Source of the DNA: Trametopsis cervina
Taxonomy: Eukaryota; Basidiomycota; Agaricomycetes; Polyporales; Irpicaceae
NCBI GenBank assembly: GCA_022385755.1
Contig: MU278364.1
Location: 434,001-498,000, forward strand
DNA length: 64,000 nucleotides
Direction: 5' to 3'
The notes below the pieces were generated by a model. That model was given only the letters and a program-made list of their open reading frames with translations. It did not search any database and was not told where the DNA came from. Within the stretch, counting starts at the first letter, position 1; each line of letters begins with the position of its first letter. A program made the translations under genes and the position numbers. This document shows, in pieces, positions 1 through 11,119 of this stretch.

Positions 1-804
1 CAAGCTCGCAATATGCTGAGCAGGAACTGCTCTCGGCTCGGTCACGCTGCTTCAAACTGGCGATTGCGCAGCGAATAATTTCGTCAAGCTTTACGGCCAG
101 TACGGCCCCAGTCAAAACCACCCTCGGCTCTGCAGTGTCTTCCTTGGTTCAATGTGTCAGCAATGGCTCTGCGCAAAGATGATACAGACCCAAGTCCTCT
201 ACGAACAGAAGTCAACCGCCTAACTGGTGCTTGGCTTCCGAGCATGTGCGGTTAATACCTCTGACGATGACGAATATACCTCTGGTACGGCGTACGTTTT
301 CTGCGTGATTGTATTCTGCTGTTAAATTTGACTACACCAAGAGATACGGCGGTCGAGGCGCGGGCAAGTATACAGTAGTATGTGACAAGGCTTATTGACA
401 TTAGCTTTCCAGCTTACTTGATACTTGTCTCATGATCATAGTACAATCCGTCGGGAAATCGTACGCTCCGTATTTCACTTTGTGGGACGCTATCACTGTA
501 CTAAGACGCAGTGAAAGAGTGATTTGAACGACTCTCCGATAGCTCTCGGTGTCGGCTTACCCTAGCCAAGCCACCATAGGAATTCAGACGAAAGGCGCAC
601 ACAGGCTGATCATTGTCTCAGTGTAACTTCGAACGAACTCAGGCGGTCTTCCCGGCGGAAATGAATGTCATTTTTCTGTGACCCCGAGCCGGCTATTAGT
701 GCACGTTCGCGTATCAACGGCTATTCGTTCCTTCTTATTAGTAGTCATTCGCTGCACCATGTCCAGCACTCAAACATAGTTCAAGTCGCCCCCTCGCTAT
801 AACC
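1..804. other. Gene-free 5' flank
   Basis: I see no open frame, repeat array or RNA gene that I can support here. The last 100-200 bases presumably hold the promoter and 5' UTR of the secreted enzyme starting at 805. No TATA box or known operator stands out. Confidence 0.4.
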
Positions 805-2045
805 ATGAGGTCGCTCTCGCTATTGGGTTGCATTATATCTGCCGCCGCGGGGATCCGAGCATTCGCAGCCCTTCCGCAAGTGTTGGTGCAAACAATCTCC
901 GGACAGCCCAACAGCGGCCCAGCGTATGCAGAGCTCATATCCAACGCCTCCGGATTTGACGGACCCAAAATACACAACCTGAACAACACCTCGTTCGACT
1001 GGTGGTATTTCGACGTCATCGCAGACGACTTCGAGACGTCCGCCAGTTTCGTCTTCTTCACAGCTACGCCCGACGGCCTCTTCGGAGGCGTCCCACCTCT
1101 GGACACAGCCACCTGGCTCCTCGCAGTCGCAAGCTTTCCGAACGGGTCGTTTACGACGATCCTGACGGCAGACGAGCTGGTTGTCACCACTGCAGGGGAT
1201 GGCTCCTCGGGCGCGTTCTCTGGAGCGACAGCCAGTTGGACGGGTGCGGCAGACATGTCCACACATACATTATTATTCAACGCGCCCGACTCAGACCTCA
1301 CGGGTACCGTCACCATGCAGTCGGTATGTCACCGTATCCGTATATCCTGATATTATCATAGAGCTTGGTTCTGAATATACCCTTGCAGACTGCGCCTGCC
1401 CATTTCCCCTGCGGTCCTGCGAGCGAGGGAGCCGGCCAATCACTTGCCCTCGGACAATACCTCGGGTGGTTTAATGCCGTGCCCGCCGCGTCTGCGCACG
1501 TCGATATTAACGTCGGAGGCACACAGCTGACCTTCTCTGGTCACGGTTATCACGACAAGGTCAGTAGGAGTCTCATGAAGTATATATGTGTCTGTTCACC
1601 TTGCTTACCTTTCATCTACACATAGAACTGGGGTGCCGTACCTACTGAAGAAACAGTGCGTTCCTGGTACTGGGGCCACGCGTCGCTTGGACCATACTCC
1701 GTCGTCTGGTTTGAGCACATCAACCTCGACGGCACAGAGGGCACCAGCGGGTACCTCGCCGAGAACAGCACAATACTCTCTTCATCATGTGCCGGCGTGA
1801 CCGTACGCCCAACAGGAAAGGGCGCCGTACACCCTCCCACCCCAGCCACGCCGCTGCCGAGCGGGTTCTCTGTTTCCTTGGAGGTACCTGGGCGTGGATC
1901 GTTCGAGCTCTCTGCTAAGAACATCAATGTGATCGCTCAGCAGGACGGCGTGTATACGCGTTGGCTGGGTAAGCTGAGCGGAGGGTTCGTAGATGAGAAC
2001 GAAAGCTATGAGGGTATTGCACACTATGAACAATTTACCTTTTGA
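805..2045 (+). CDS. Secreted Diels-Alderase/CrtC-type lipocalin-like protein
   Basis: Three exons (805-1323, 1389-1559, 1626-2045) give 369 residues. The start is followed by a signal peptide (MRSLSLLGCIISAAAGIRAFA). The body has the hallmarks of the fungal Diels-Alderase (Fsa2/CghA-like), kievitone-hydratase and hydroxyneurosporene-synthase (CrtC) superfamily. These are a GPKI...TSFDWWYFD block near residue 55 and a RSWYWGHASLGPYSVVWFEH block in exon 3. Family members are two-domain beta-barrel proteins that catalyse cyclisation or hydration of hydrophobic substrates, often for secondary metabolism. No polyketide synthase, P450 or transporter lies next to it, so the substrate cannot be guessed. 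Family assignment rests on motif recall; the reaction is unknown. Confidence 0.72.
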
Positions 2046-2548
2046 CGAGGGTACACCCATACTTGTATTTGTTGTACACGAAACCTGCCCATCGCTGCAC
2101 GTAGTGAATGGAATGAACCAGAGAAGCAAAGAATGCATTCCTACGCACATCAGCGTGCAAATATAATACGCATGCATAGGCCTTCAGCCCTAAGGATGTA
2201 GCTATAATAAACTACCAAACACGTGCTATCTACTTATCTACCTACCTATCTACCTAGCTACTTGTGAATGCAAAAATGACGGCCTTGAGCCTGCAACAGA
2301 TTGGATGCGTGAGGATAACAGATGACAAGATGAGAACCATGGACAGAGATAGAAAAAAAGCGAAGACGAAGACGGGGCGGGATTGTAGAGTTTCGATACG
2401 TTTAGCGTGGGGTTGAATATGAATATGTGCGACGATATGAAAGACAGCGGTCACTATGGTACGAGTAAGGGGAATGTGAGTAGATGTGGTTGAGTCCTAT
2501 CCTGTTTCATACAACAGCGGCGAGGAGAATAAAAAGAAAAGAAGACGA
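2046..2548. other. Intergenic, 3' ends of two convergent genes
   Basis: Convergent 3' ends of the secreted enzyme (+) and the nucleoporin (-). It holds a short tetranucleotide repeat (listed separately) and otherwise nothing I can name. Confidence 0.4.
2226..2263. repeat. Imperfect CTAC/CTAT tetranucleotide microsatellite
   Basis: About nine imperfect 4-bp units of the type ctat/ctac/ctta run head to tail in the 3' intergenic region. It is a plain microsatellite with interruptions. Confidence 0.75.
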
Positions 2549-5500
2549 TTAGCGTTTGGCTCCACGGCCCAGACGTTTCGGAAGTCCCTTTTGCGGACGA
2601 GGTCCAGCTGGCGGCGCAGCGCCCATCGTGAACAGCGTCGGCCCTGCCTCTGGCAGCGCGGCCGGGGTCCCGAATGGTGATGACGCAGCAGGAGCGGCAT
2701 TTGGTGCACCGAACGCGAAGCCTGTAGCGCCATTTTGTCCTGGTAGTCCAGTGTTGGTAGCCGCTGGAGATGCGGGTTGGCTTCCGGTGAAGCTGAACGC
2801 GTTCGAGGCTGCAGGAGCTATTGACGGTGCTGGGGCAGCCGAAAAGTTGAAGCCGGCCGTCGTGGGTTGTCCAAACGGCGATACGGGTGTAGCGGCTCCG
2901 AACGAGTTGCTCTGAGAGATCTGAGGCGCACCAAACCCGAACGGAGCTGCAGCTGCGGTAGGTGTCGCAGGTGAGAATGAGAAAGGCGCTGCAGGTGCCG
3001 CAGGGGTGTTTTCGGCTGGCTTCTGACCAAATGCGAAGCCCGTCGTCGCTGGTGCAGCGGATTGGCCAAAGCTGAATGGTGTGGGTGCCTTTTCAGCCGG
3101 TTTCACTTCAGGCTTCGCACCGAAAAGGGTGGATGAAGCTGGAGGTTGACCAAACGAGAATGGAGAAGACGCAGTCTGTGGGCTCTGAGTGAACGGTGAC
3201 GAGGTACCGCCCAGATTGAACGAGAATCCGCCTGGGTTCAACTTCGGCAGCTCAGGTTTACTGCTCAGATCGCTTGGAGGGCGTACAGGGCTCTCGTCCA
3301 TCATTACCTCGGAATCATCCTTTTTGGGAGGCGTAGTCTCGCGCGGGGCAGATGCGCCGAAAGCGAATGGTTTGTTAGTAGCTGGTGCTGCATTCGCAGG
3401 GGGACCGAAAGGATTGGGGCTGGCACTTGTAGCAGGAGCACCAAACGTGAAAGGCTTAGTCTCAACTGTCGGAGTGGACGGCGCAGTGTTGAACGAGAAC
3501 GGCGATTTAGTCGGAGTAGGAGCTGAAGTAGCCGCAGCTGCTGGACCGAACGAGAATCCGCCTGTTCCACCAAACGAAGGTTTCGGTGCCGCCGGCGGTA
3601 CGGGCGTGGTCGACGCCGAGACCGGCGCAGGAGCCGCAGGCTTTCCGAACGTAAATACGGCTTTCGGAGGTTCCGGAGTAGACGGTGTGAAACCACCGAA
3701 GGGTGTTGTTGGCTGAGGCGCCACAGGCGCACCAAACAGAGACTTGGGGGCCTCCGCTGTCTGAGGTCTACTCCCGGATTCCGGCAACGCTGACTCAACC
3801 TTTGTAGGTGTACTGAAACTGAACGGACTTGCGGCCACCGGGAGTTCATCTTTCGTTGGTGTGCTAAACGAGAAGGGAGCAGGTGAGGGCGAAGGTGAGG
3901 CAACTGTAGAGTCCGTAGCCTTGACGGGGGTGCCAAACGAGAATGGCAAGGCAGCTGCAGAAGTCGGCTTCTCTGACACCTTAGAAGGGGTGTTGAAGGT
4001 AAACATAGACGGGGCCGGCGCTATCGTCACATCTTTCTCCTTAGGCTGCTCTGAAGCGGGAGTGGGAGCTGATGCAGTAAACAGAGTCGGAGGTACGGAT
4101 GCAGGAGCAGATGTAGCTGTGGCCGTTATGCCGAATTGCAATCGCGGGGCGTCTGCAACAGCTTCAGTACTTGTCGATTTCTTGCTCTCAGTGCCGAATG
4201 CACTGCCCAATGTGGATGATGCTGCAGCAGACGGCTGCTGAGATGTTTCGCTCTTGCCTCCCAAGGAGAAGAAGGGTGCAGGAATCTTCGCATCTTTGGT
4301 GCTCGATGTAGACGCAGGGCCCGTCAGAGAGAAGCTCGGTGACGGTGGGGTGACTGGCGGTGATGGTTTGGATAGGAAGGAAGAATTGGCGAAGAAGTTT
4401 GGTACTGCTGGTTTACCGGCTCCCTGTTGACCTGCGAGAGGTTGTGATGGCGTTGCACCAAGGCCAGCAGGACTCGGGCTGGGTGGTATAAGGGCAATCT
4501 GTGGGACGCTAGTCAACAACGGCGTCAACGGTGCTGGTGCTGAGACAGTCGTGCTGTTGGCCGATGCGATTGCGGGGGGAGTGGGAGCTCCTGCAGGTGA
4601 AAACCCGGTGGGCAGAGTTATGGAGGACGGCTTCTGATCGCTTTTTGAGGTTTGGCCTATCGAAGACGAACCAGTAGGTGCGCTCGAAGAGGTCGACTGG
4701 CCAAGCGAGAATGGTAAGGTCGAAAGAGGCGGCTCCTTTCCGGACGTAGAGTCCACAATGGGTGCCGGGGTCTGAAACGAGATGCGTTAGAATGACATGA
4801 TTGCCTGATGTCGATGGTATCTCAACATACCTCTCTGGCAAAACTGAAGCCCGGTGGAGGTTGGAATGCCGGTAACTTCGAGATCTGTTCGGCCGCCCTG
4901 GCTTCCTTTGCACCATCGTCCATAGCGTCGTCCTCCTCCTCTTCGTCGATAGCTGAGAATCGGCCAGCCTGGCCTCGCATTTTAGGACGGGCTATGTGAT
5001 TCCTAGAGATCCTAGTCCGACCAACGCGCAAGGGTGGCTGCTCACGCCCACCGATAGAGGTTACTGGCTCAGGCTCTGGCGCAGCAGGCTGAAGCTCAGA
5101 GATCAACTTTTGGTTCAATTCCTGTGCTGCCCTGCGTGTCTCTTCCTCCACTTCAGTCTCAATCACTGAGCTATTGGCTTTCTCTTGCTCCTCCTGTTCC
5201 TCCTGTTTTCTCCTTTCTAATAATTTCTTCATTCCTCCCCTGCCTGCATACGGCTTCATGCTCTGCCCCTCCTCTGCTTTTCCCCCAGCGCCCGTCTTAT
5301 CTGCCATACCCAATCGAGGCTTCTGATCCCTATCATGCATAAGAACCGGAGGCTTTCCACGCTTCGGTTTGAACATATCCGGCACAGTATTAGAACCTCG
5401 GAGACGAGTCGGCAGAAGAGGCGTCTTGTACACTTCGAGCTCCCGGAGTGCCCTTTCAGCTGTGTTGAGGGCAATAACGCCTGTCAGACTCGTTAGAAGG

Positions 5501-6475
5501 AGAAATGGAAGGAGACACGTTAGCTGACCTGGAGCCGGCTGGGAGGCAGATCGTACATCCTGCATACTGTTGGACTCTGCACCAATCATAAGTGCACTAT
5601 GTTGCCGCTGCACTGGCTTGACCTACAAAGCGGAGTCAGCCTTCTGTGAGCTGCTACTACCCTGATATTACCTGGCGTTGAGCATCTACCACAGCTCCCA
5701 GAGTGAGGGAGCCTTGACGCGCCATCGGTGTGCTATGACGGGGCGCTTCAGACGGGGCTTTCACGAACACCGGGTTTTCGATCAGTACCGCGAGGGGTGG
5801 GGGTTCTGAGCCATCTCGCTCTCTACGAGTGGGATGCGGGCCGAACTCTTGTTCAGCAAGAGCGGGTGTAAGAGATGTGCGCATCCGGAACGGCCTGTTA
5901 GGCGACGTCGGCGAGTCATTGCCAGTCAGATCCTCCATCGACGCATCGCGCGAAATTGGCATGGGGCTCAACGCGGGTCGGTAGGATGTCGAGCGATACC
6001 GCGAAGGAGGATCCATGGACTGCGTACGGGTCATCCGCATGGCTTGGGCGCGAGCTCCTACCAGCCCAGGTGACATGTTCATTCTACTCCTCGATCTTGA
6101 AGGAGCAGCCGATGAGGAGCGAACATGCAAGGGAGATGCCCTCGGGACTCTAACTGGCTTCGCACTTCCGAACGCGTTCGTCGGCGGGTCCAGATATGCG
6201 GAGGCAGACTGTGGCACCCGCGACTGTGGATCCGGGAGCTTTCTCGCCTCGGTCAACGACTCATCCACCCTCTGCCTCTTATTACTACGCGCCCCCTCCT
6301 CAGATTCCGGCCTTTCCTCCACTTGCTTCCTCTTTGACGGTGCATCAGCCTGATTACCGCTTGAGCCAAACCATGGGAGTTTGGTGGGCAGGATGCTCTT
6401 GATGGTGCCAATGAACGAGTTTGAGCGAGAAACCATATTTCCGCGATCCCGACCCGACGTTTTCTGCACTGGCAT
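2549..6475 (-). CDS. FxFG nucleoporin of the Nup1/Nup153/Nup124 type
   Basis: Four exons (6475-5672, 5622-5529, 5480-4831, 4771-2549) give 1256 residues. The first 40 residues are basic and amphipathic (SFIGTIKSILPTKLPWFG), as in Nup1/Nup60/Nup153 membrane-binding helices. Next come a basic Ser/Arg/Pro-rich stretch and a charged Lys/Glu helix near residues 350-400. From about residue 515 to the end the protein is low-complexity with dozens of FSFG, FSFN, PFGF and FAFG repeats separated by Ser/Thr/Ala/Pro spacers. The tail is basic (PKRLGRGAKR). Such proteins sit at the nuclear basket and bind karyopherins. The second intron (5481-5528) is 48 nt, in frame and without stops, so a retained form is translatable. 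The start at 6475 is the first Met compatible with the conserved amphipathic region. Which Nup it is orthologous to is uncertain. Confidence 0.8.
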
Positions 6476-6868
6476 TAACAGACAGTCGTCCGATTGCAAA
6501 GCTGCTCGGTAGCCGGGCGGGATGGTCGTAGAGAAGAGCAAAGAGGTGAAGTGTGGCCCAAGCCGAGGAGAGAGGAAGAAGAGAAAGGGCGTGACGTGTG
6601 ACCTCTCCGCCGCGCCTCCACCAGCGGGCCAGTCACGATCTCTCGTGACCCCGTGTGACTGGCGCGTTTTGGTCGCGTCACGACCATGTCTCGATCGTCT
6701 CCTTCCTGGCCACAACTTGCCTATTGTCTGAAAGACAGCCGACCCTCTCTGCAATTTCAAGCGAGCGATTCAGCGAGAACCGCGTATTGAATTGAAAAGC
6801 ACCAGAAACATACGCAATACACGGCGAAAACGCGTTGATCAGCTGCAGCGCGCAGTAGTATCGCGACG
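6476..6868. promoter_or_regulatory. Divergent promoter region, nucleoporin / gamma-tubulin
   Basis: A 393-bp region separates two start codons facing away from each other. Several short CGCG-containing stretches are visible, but I recognise no specific factor site. A shared regulatory region is inferred from geometry alone. Confidence 0.45.
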
Positions 6869-8840
6869 ATGCCTCGCGAGATTGTCACGGTGCAATTAGG
6901 ACAATGCGGCAACCAAAGTGCGGGTTCACTCGATGCTCAGGAAAGCCTGCGCGGAATCTAACGTTGAGGTGCTTGAAGTGGGTTCCGTATATTGGCAGCG
7001 GCTATGTGCTGAGCACGGTATTTCGAAGGAAGGCATTCTGGAGGATTGGGCGACTGAGGGAGGGGATCGAAAGGACGTGTTCTTCTACCAAGCCGACGAT
7101 GAACATTACATTCCGCGCGCGATTCTGGTGGACTTGGAGCCAAGAGTGAGTGGAAGACTGGCGACTGATCAAAATGGAACTCAGTAACAGATATATAGGT
7201 GATCAACAATATTCTCACATCGCCATATGCAAACCTTTATAATCCAGAAAACATATTCGTGTCTCAAGATGGTGGCGGTGCCGGAAATAACTGGGCGCAA
7301 GGCTACGCGGCCGGAGAACGATTGTACGAAGAGGTCATGGAAATGGTAGACAGAGAAGCAGAAGGGAGCGACTCGCTCGAGGTCAGTCCACAGTTTCCTG
7401 CGCCACCTGAAGATGCTCAAATTTGTTGTACAGGGCTTCATGCTGATGCACTCAATAGCAGGCGGCACTGGCTCTGGCTTCGGGTCGTTCATGCTGGAGC
7501 GACTGAACGACAAGTTTCCCAAGAAGCTGATACAGACGTATTCGGTTTTCCCTAACGCTCAGGAGGGCGACGTCGTCGTTCAGCCATATAACGCTATGCT
7601 AACCCTCAAACGCCTGACAAACCATGCAGATTCGGTTGTGGTCCTTGATAACGGCGCGTTGGCTCGTATTTCGGCCGACCGTCTGCATGTGCAGACGCCG
7701 ACATTCGACCAGACAAACCAGCTTGTATGTACAAGCATACCGCTCACAGGAAGGGTGTATGCCAATTCACTGATCCGTCTCCTTCTAGGTATCGACGGTG
7801 ATGGCGGCCTCGACACAGACCCTCCGCTACCCCGGATACATGAACAACGACCTGGTCGGCATCATAGCATCACTCATCCCAACACCTCGCTGTCACTTCT
7901 TAATGACCTCTTACACCCCCTTCACGAGCGATCAAATTGACAAAGTGAGCATATCCCTTTTCCTTACCTCCCAACATATTTGACACTCCATATCACTTCA
8001 ATTCATTGGTTCCCGCCACATCTTATGCCACTCCTATAATCAAACAATACTCAGGCCAAGCCTATCCGTCGTACAACAGTCCTGGACGTGATGCGTCGCT
8101 TGCTTCAGCCGAAGAACCGCATGGTGTCGACAGTGCCCAGCAAAACAGCATGCTATATATCTATCCTCAACATCATCCAGGGCGACGTTGACCCAACAGA
8201 TGTACGTTCCTGCCTTCCACTATCTATGATCGCCTAATGTGGCTTTGACACAAACCTGAATGCTGTGATGCCATCCAGGTCCATCAATCTCTCCTCCGTA
8301 TCCGCGAACGCCAGCTCGCCAACTTCATACCATGGGGCCCCGCCTCCATCCAAGTGGCCCTTACGCGCAAATCGCCGTACGTGCCCACGAACCACCGCGT
8401 CAGCGGGCTAATGCTGGCCAACCACACAAGCATCGCCTCCGTAAGCTCCCCCTGCACCATAGACGCGTGTATCAACTAAACACTGACGGATCTCGGGGCA
8501 GCTCTTCAAACGAATGATAGACCAGTTCGACCGTCTCCGCAAACGAAACGCGTTCATCGATCAATACAAGAAGGAGAAGATGTTCGAAAACGGCCTGGAG
8601 GAGTTTGATGATGCTCGGTGCGTTTCAGCTGTGTTGCATCGCATTCGATTTGGTATTGCTTACGCTGTACACATACATGGGTAGAGCGACCGCAGACGAG
8701 CTCCTCAAGGAGTATAAAGCATGCGAGAGCGCGGATTACATCTCATACGTGAGTTTGCTTTCTGTGGCGTCGGCGTGACATGGCAATTGACTATTTCGCT
8801 CTGTTTGTAGGGATCTCCGGATGGCGAACAGGGATCGTAA
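6869..8840 (+). CDS. Gamma-tubulin
   Basis: Ten exons: 6869-6917, 6979-7145, 7199-7381, 7434-7724, 7789-7944, 8055-8201, 8279-8440, 8502-8617, 8685-8748 and 8811-8840. They give 454 residues, the usual family length. The GTPase signature [10 protein letters not shown], the N-terminal [11 protein letters not shown] and the gamma-specific blocks [27 protein letters not shown] and [19 protein letters not shown] sequence (here [19 protein letters not shown]) identify gamma- rather than alpha- or beta-tubulin. The protein nucleates microtubules at spindle pole bodies within the gamma-tubulin complex. The first splice restores NQM-GSVYW where relatives usually have NQI-G..FW. That is a small deviation next to the nucleotide-binding loop; the junction itself is a clean GT-AG with a CTAAC branch point. 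Final exon of nine codons ends GSPDGEQGS. Confidence 0.95.
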
Positions 8841-9141
8841 ATGCATCTGTATTGTCCCCGAGTCATCTGAGATCATATCCGAATTCTTGCACATGTATAA
8901 CACGCCTTCTGCACGCATTTACTTATACTCATCTCGTGTATCTCCTCTGTTCGTTCATAATCCACCAAGATGGTGCACTGACATCAGGCGATAGACGCGT
9001 TTTGTGCAGGTGCGGAAAATTGTGTTTCTAATGGTTTACATACAAATTACTCCATAGGAGAATGAGAGAGCGATGTGTAGAGAGCAGTGGGCAACAGTCG
9101 AAGACGATCTGTCGTAAGAGCTGATTACAGGAGGCTGAAGC
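8841..9141. other. Intergenic between convergent genes
   Basis: 3' UTR space of gamma-tubulin (+) and MBF1 (-). I see no further gene. Confidence 0.4.
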
Positions 9142-9840
9142 TTACGACTTCTTCGGGCCTCCTAGCTTCTCACCGATGTTCGAGCCTACAAAAAGCACGA
9201 CGAGCATCCAATTAACGACCCGCACGGACCGACGCATCGAGTATGTAAATTTTACGCACCACGCAGTTTGACTCCAAGGGCCCTCTCGAGCTTGCCCAGG
9301 ATCTGCGGATTCGGGATCGCCTTGCCGGCTTCGTAGTCCTGGATGATGGACGGCTTCTCGTTCACCTTCTGCGCGAGGTCTTTCTGCGAGAACTGCTTTT
9401 CCATGCGCGCGGTCTGGATGGCTTTGCCGACAGTGGCGTCGATCTTGGGCGGAGGAGCGACCTCGTTCTCGCGGTCGAGTTTCGCTATTCGCTGGTGGTC
9501 GGTGCCTGTGAGGGAAACAATAGGTGAGCTTATGAAAGTGTTGAAAGGAAATGGAAGGGACATCGCATACCCTGGTGAGCCTTGTTAAGGCCGGCAGTCA
9601 CCTTCTTATCGGTGGCCACGACTGCTCCAACTCGACGAGCCTGCTCACGCGATCAGTATAGAAGATGGCCTTTACAATAATTCTCTACATACAGCTATAG
9701 AAATCGCTCGTCAGTCACCCGAATAACCTGCCAGCAAGACCGTGCAACTCACCATTCAAATCGGACGTGTTACGCGTGACCTTTGGCACCTTGGCTTTCG
9801 AGCCGATAACGGTCTTGCTGTCCCAGTCTACGCCGCTCAT
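9142..9840 (-). CDS. MBF1: Multiprotein bridging factor 1 (MBF1/EDF1)
   Basis: Predicted exons are 9840-9753, 9694-9693, 9640-9571, 9505-9260 and 9185-9142, giving 149 residues. MBF1 is a small co-activator linking TBP to bZIP regulators and also a ribosome-collision factor. N-terminal MBF1 domain (MSGVDWDSKTVIG...), then a cro-type helix-turn-helix at about residues 75-130 (VGKAIQTARMEKQFSQKDLA, INEKP-like NEKPSIIQDYEAGKAIPNPQ, LGKLERALGVKLRG). The last exon supplies SNIGEKLGGPKKS, matching the usual fungal C-terminus; reading through instead stops right after KLRGA at 9252. Joining exon 1 (...TSDLN) to exon 3 (ARRVGAVVATDKK) in frame needs two extra bases. The dinucleotide CT at 9694-9693, flanked by good AG and GT sites, gives the conserved NAARR. 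This 2-nt exon is inferred, not proven. Confidence 0.9.
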
Positions 9841-10267
9841 GTTTATTATATGTGTCTGGTGAAGTGTTACGGTGGTGGTGGTTGGAGTTAAACAGCGAAA
9901 AGTTAGAGAGAAGGAGACGGAAATGCGGGGAAGGATGGCAGGATGCGGTGCGGTGACGCCAGCGGGCTTTATACGTGTCACGCGTTTGACTCATGCACTG
10001 GCATCACCTCCGTCCTGAATGTTGCACCGCTGCCTCGCTTCCGCCTCGACGACTCGTGTCTGCCGCGGAGAATGACTCGCGGGGGAATTGGGGATGATGA
10101 CCAAGATGTAACCGGTGTAGTGTGTGGTAGTGAGTAGTTATGTACATTGGGCAATGGTTCCTCTAAAAGATTATGGAGGTGTTGTACACTACGATCCCAG
10201 CTGAGCAAGTCCGTCTATGGTTTGTGTAAGTCTTGCTGAAGCACAGCTTTTCTTCTCTAATTCATCC
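9841..10267. promoter_or_regulatory. MBF1 upstream region
   Basis: The 427 bases between the MBF1 start and the Met8 stop, both genes on the minus strand. It must contain the MBF1 promoter and the Met8 3' UTR. No recognised motif. Confidence 0.35.
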
Positions 10268-11119
10268 TTAAGCCCTCTGTGCCAATCTGTGCACTGTTGC
10301 TGCAGTCACAGCAACCCCTGCAAAGAACCCAAGCATCATAGGGACCAGCGGCGTGAACGGAAGGGTGCTTGAGCCTGCTGAAGCTGCCTGTGTCCTCTTT
10401 GCGTGCGGCCCAACCTCCTCCAACTTCGGTACCCTGTTGTTCTCCCAACCATTGTCGAGCAGCTTGATCATCATTTCATCATCGAGCAGCGCAAGGTCGT
10501 CAATCTCCCATGAGTTGCACACATCAATCATCCACCGCATCCTCTTCTTCCCCAGCTCACCACCAACACCCGGTGCACGCTCCCTCAGCTTGCTTCTCAG
10601 CTGCCCGACCTTTTCTATCGCCTCGCCCGCATTGTCTGGGATTGACTCCTCAATCTTGCGGCGAATGATGTTTGCCAGTTTCGGCGACTGCCCGTTTGTG
10701 GAAATCATGATCTGCAGCGGGCCCGAGCGTATCTGCGAGCCAAAGTAGAAGTCGCATGACGGCGGGATGTCTGCAACGTTCACCGGGATCTTGCGCTCTC
10801 TGCACAGCGCACATATCTCCCTCGACTTTTCGACGTCGTCTATGGCGGTAAGGACCATGTCGACGCCACCGAGGTCCGCTGGGCCAGCGAAGGTGCGGTC
10901 GTGGTATGTGATGCGGTCCGTGGCCTCGATGAACTCTTTGGTGAGCTTGTGCAGGCCATCCTTGGGTGAGATGAGAGTGATGCGTGCGTCCGCGACGAGG
11001 ACAGACTCTATGCGCCCGGATGCGACGTCGCCGCCGCCAACGATGAGAACGTGTTTGTCTTTGAGCTGCCAGGCGAGCAGCATAGACCCGCCTGTGAGCG
11101 CCGCGACGTCGTGTGCCAT
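10268..11119 (-). CDS. MET8: Siroheme synthase Met8: precorrin-2 dehydrogenase / ferrochelatase
   Basis: Single exon, 283 residues. It oxidises precorrin-2 to sirohydrochlorin with NAD and then inserts iron, making siroheme for sulfite and nitrite reductases. The Rossmann start is HVLIVGGGDVASGRIESVL at about residues 23-42. It is followed by ITLISPKDG, the VLTAIDDVEKSREI segment and NVADIPPSCDFYFGSQIRSG, which spans the catalytic-aspartate region of the family; MISTNGQSPKLANIIRRKIE follows. The dimerisation/helical domain runs to about residue 235. The last ~25 residues are hydrophobic (FTPLVPMMLGFFAGVAVTAA) and end RLAQRA, a tail-anchor-like segment that I do not remember in yeast Met8p. 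No intron is needed. Confidence 0.92.
   Translation of the reverse strand: MAHDVAALTGGSMLLAWQLKDKHVLIVGGGDVASGRIESVLVADARITLISPKDGLHKLTKEFIEATDRITYHDRTFAGPADLGGVDMVLTAIDDVEKSREICALCRERKIPVNVADIPPSCDFYFGSQIRSGPLQIMISTNGQSPKLANIIRRKIEESIPDNAGEAIEKVGQLRSKLRERAPGVGGELGKKRMRWMIDVCNSWEIDDLALLDDEMMIKLLDNGWENNRVPKLEEVGPHAKRTQAASAGSSTLPFTPLVPMMLGFFAGVAVTAATVHRLAQRA

Noticed and set aside
2556..4241. Plus-strand open frames opposite the nucleoporin
   Set aside because: They are antisense shadows of the FG-repeat exon and only mirror its biased codons.
9252..9563. Stop at 9252 as the end of MBF1
   Set aside because: A 74-nt intron (9186-9259) joins to SNIGEKLGGPKKS, the conserved fungal C-terminus.
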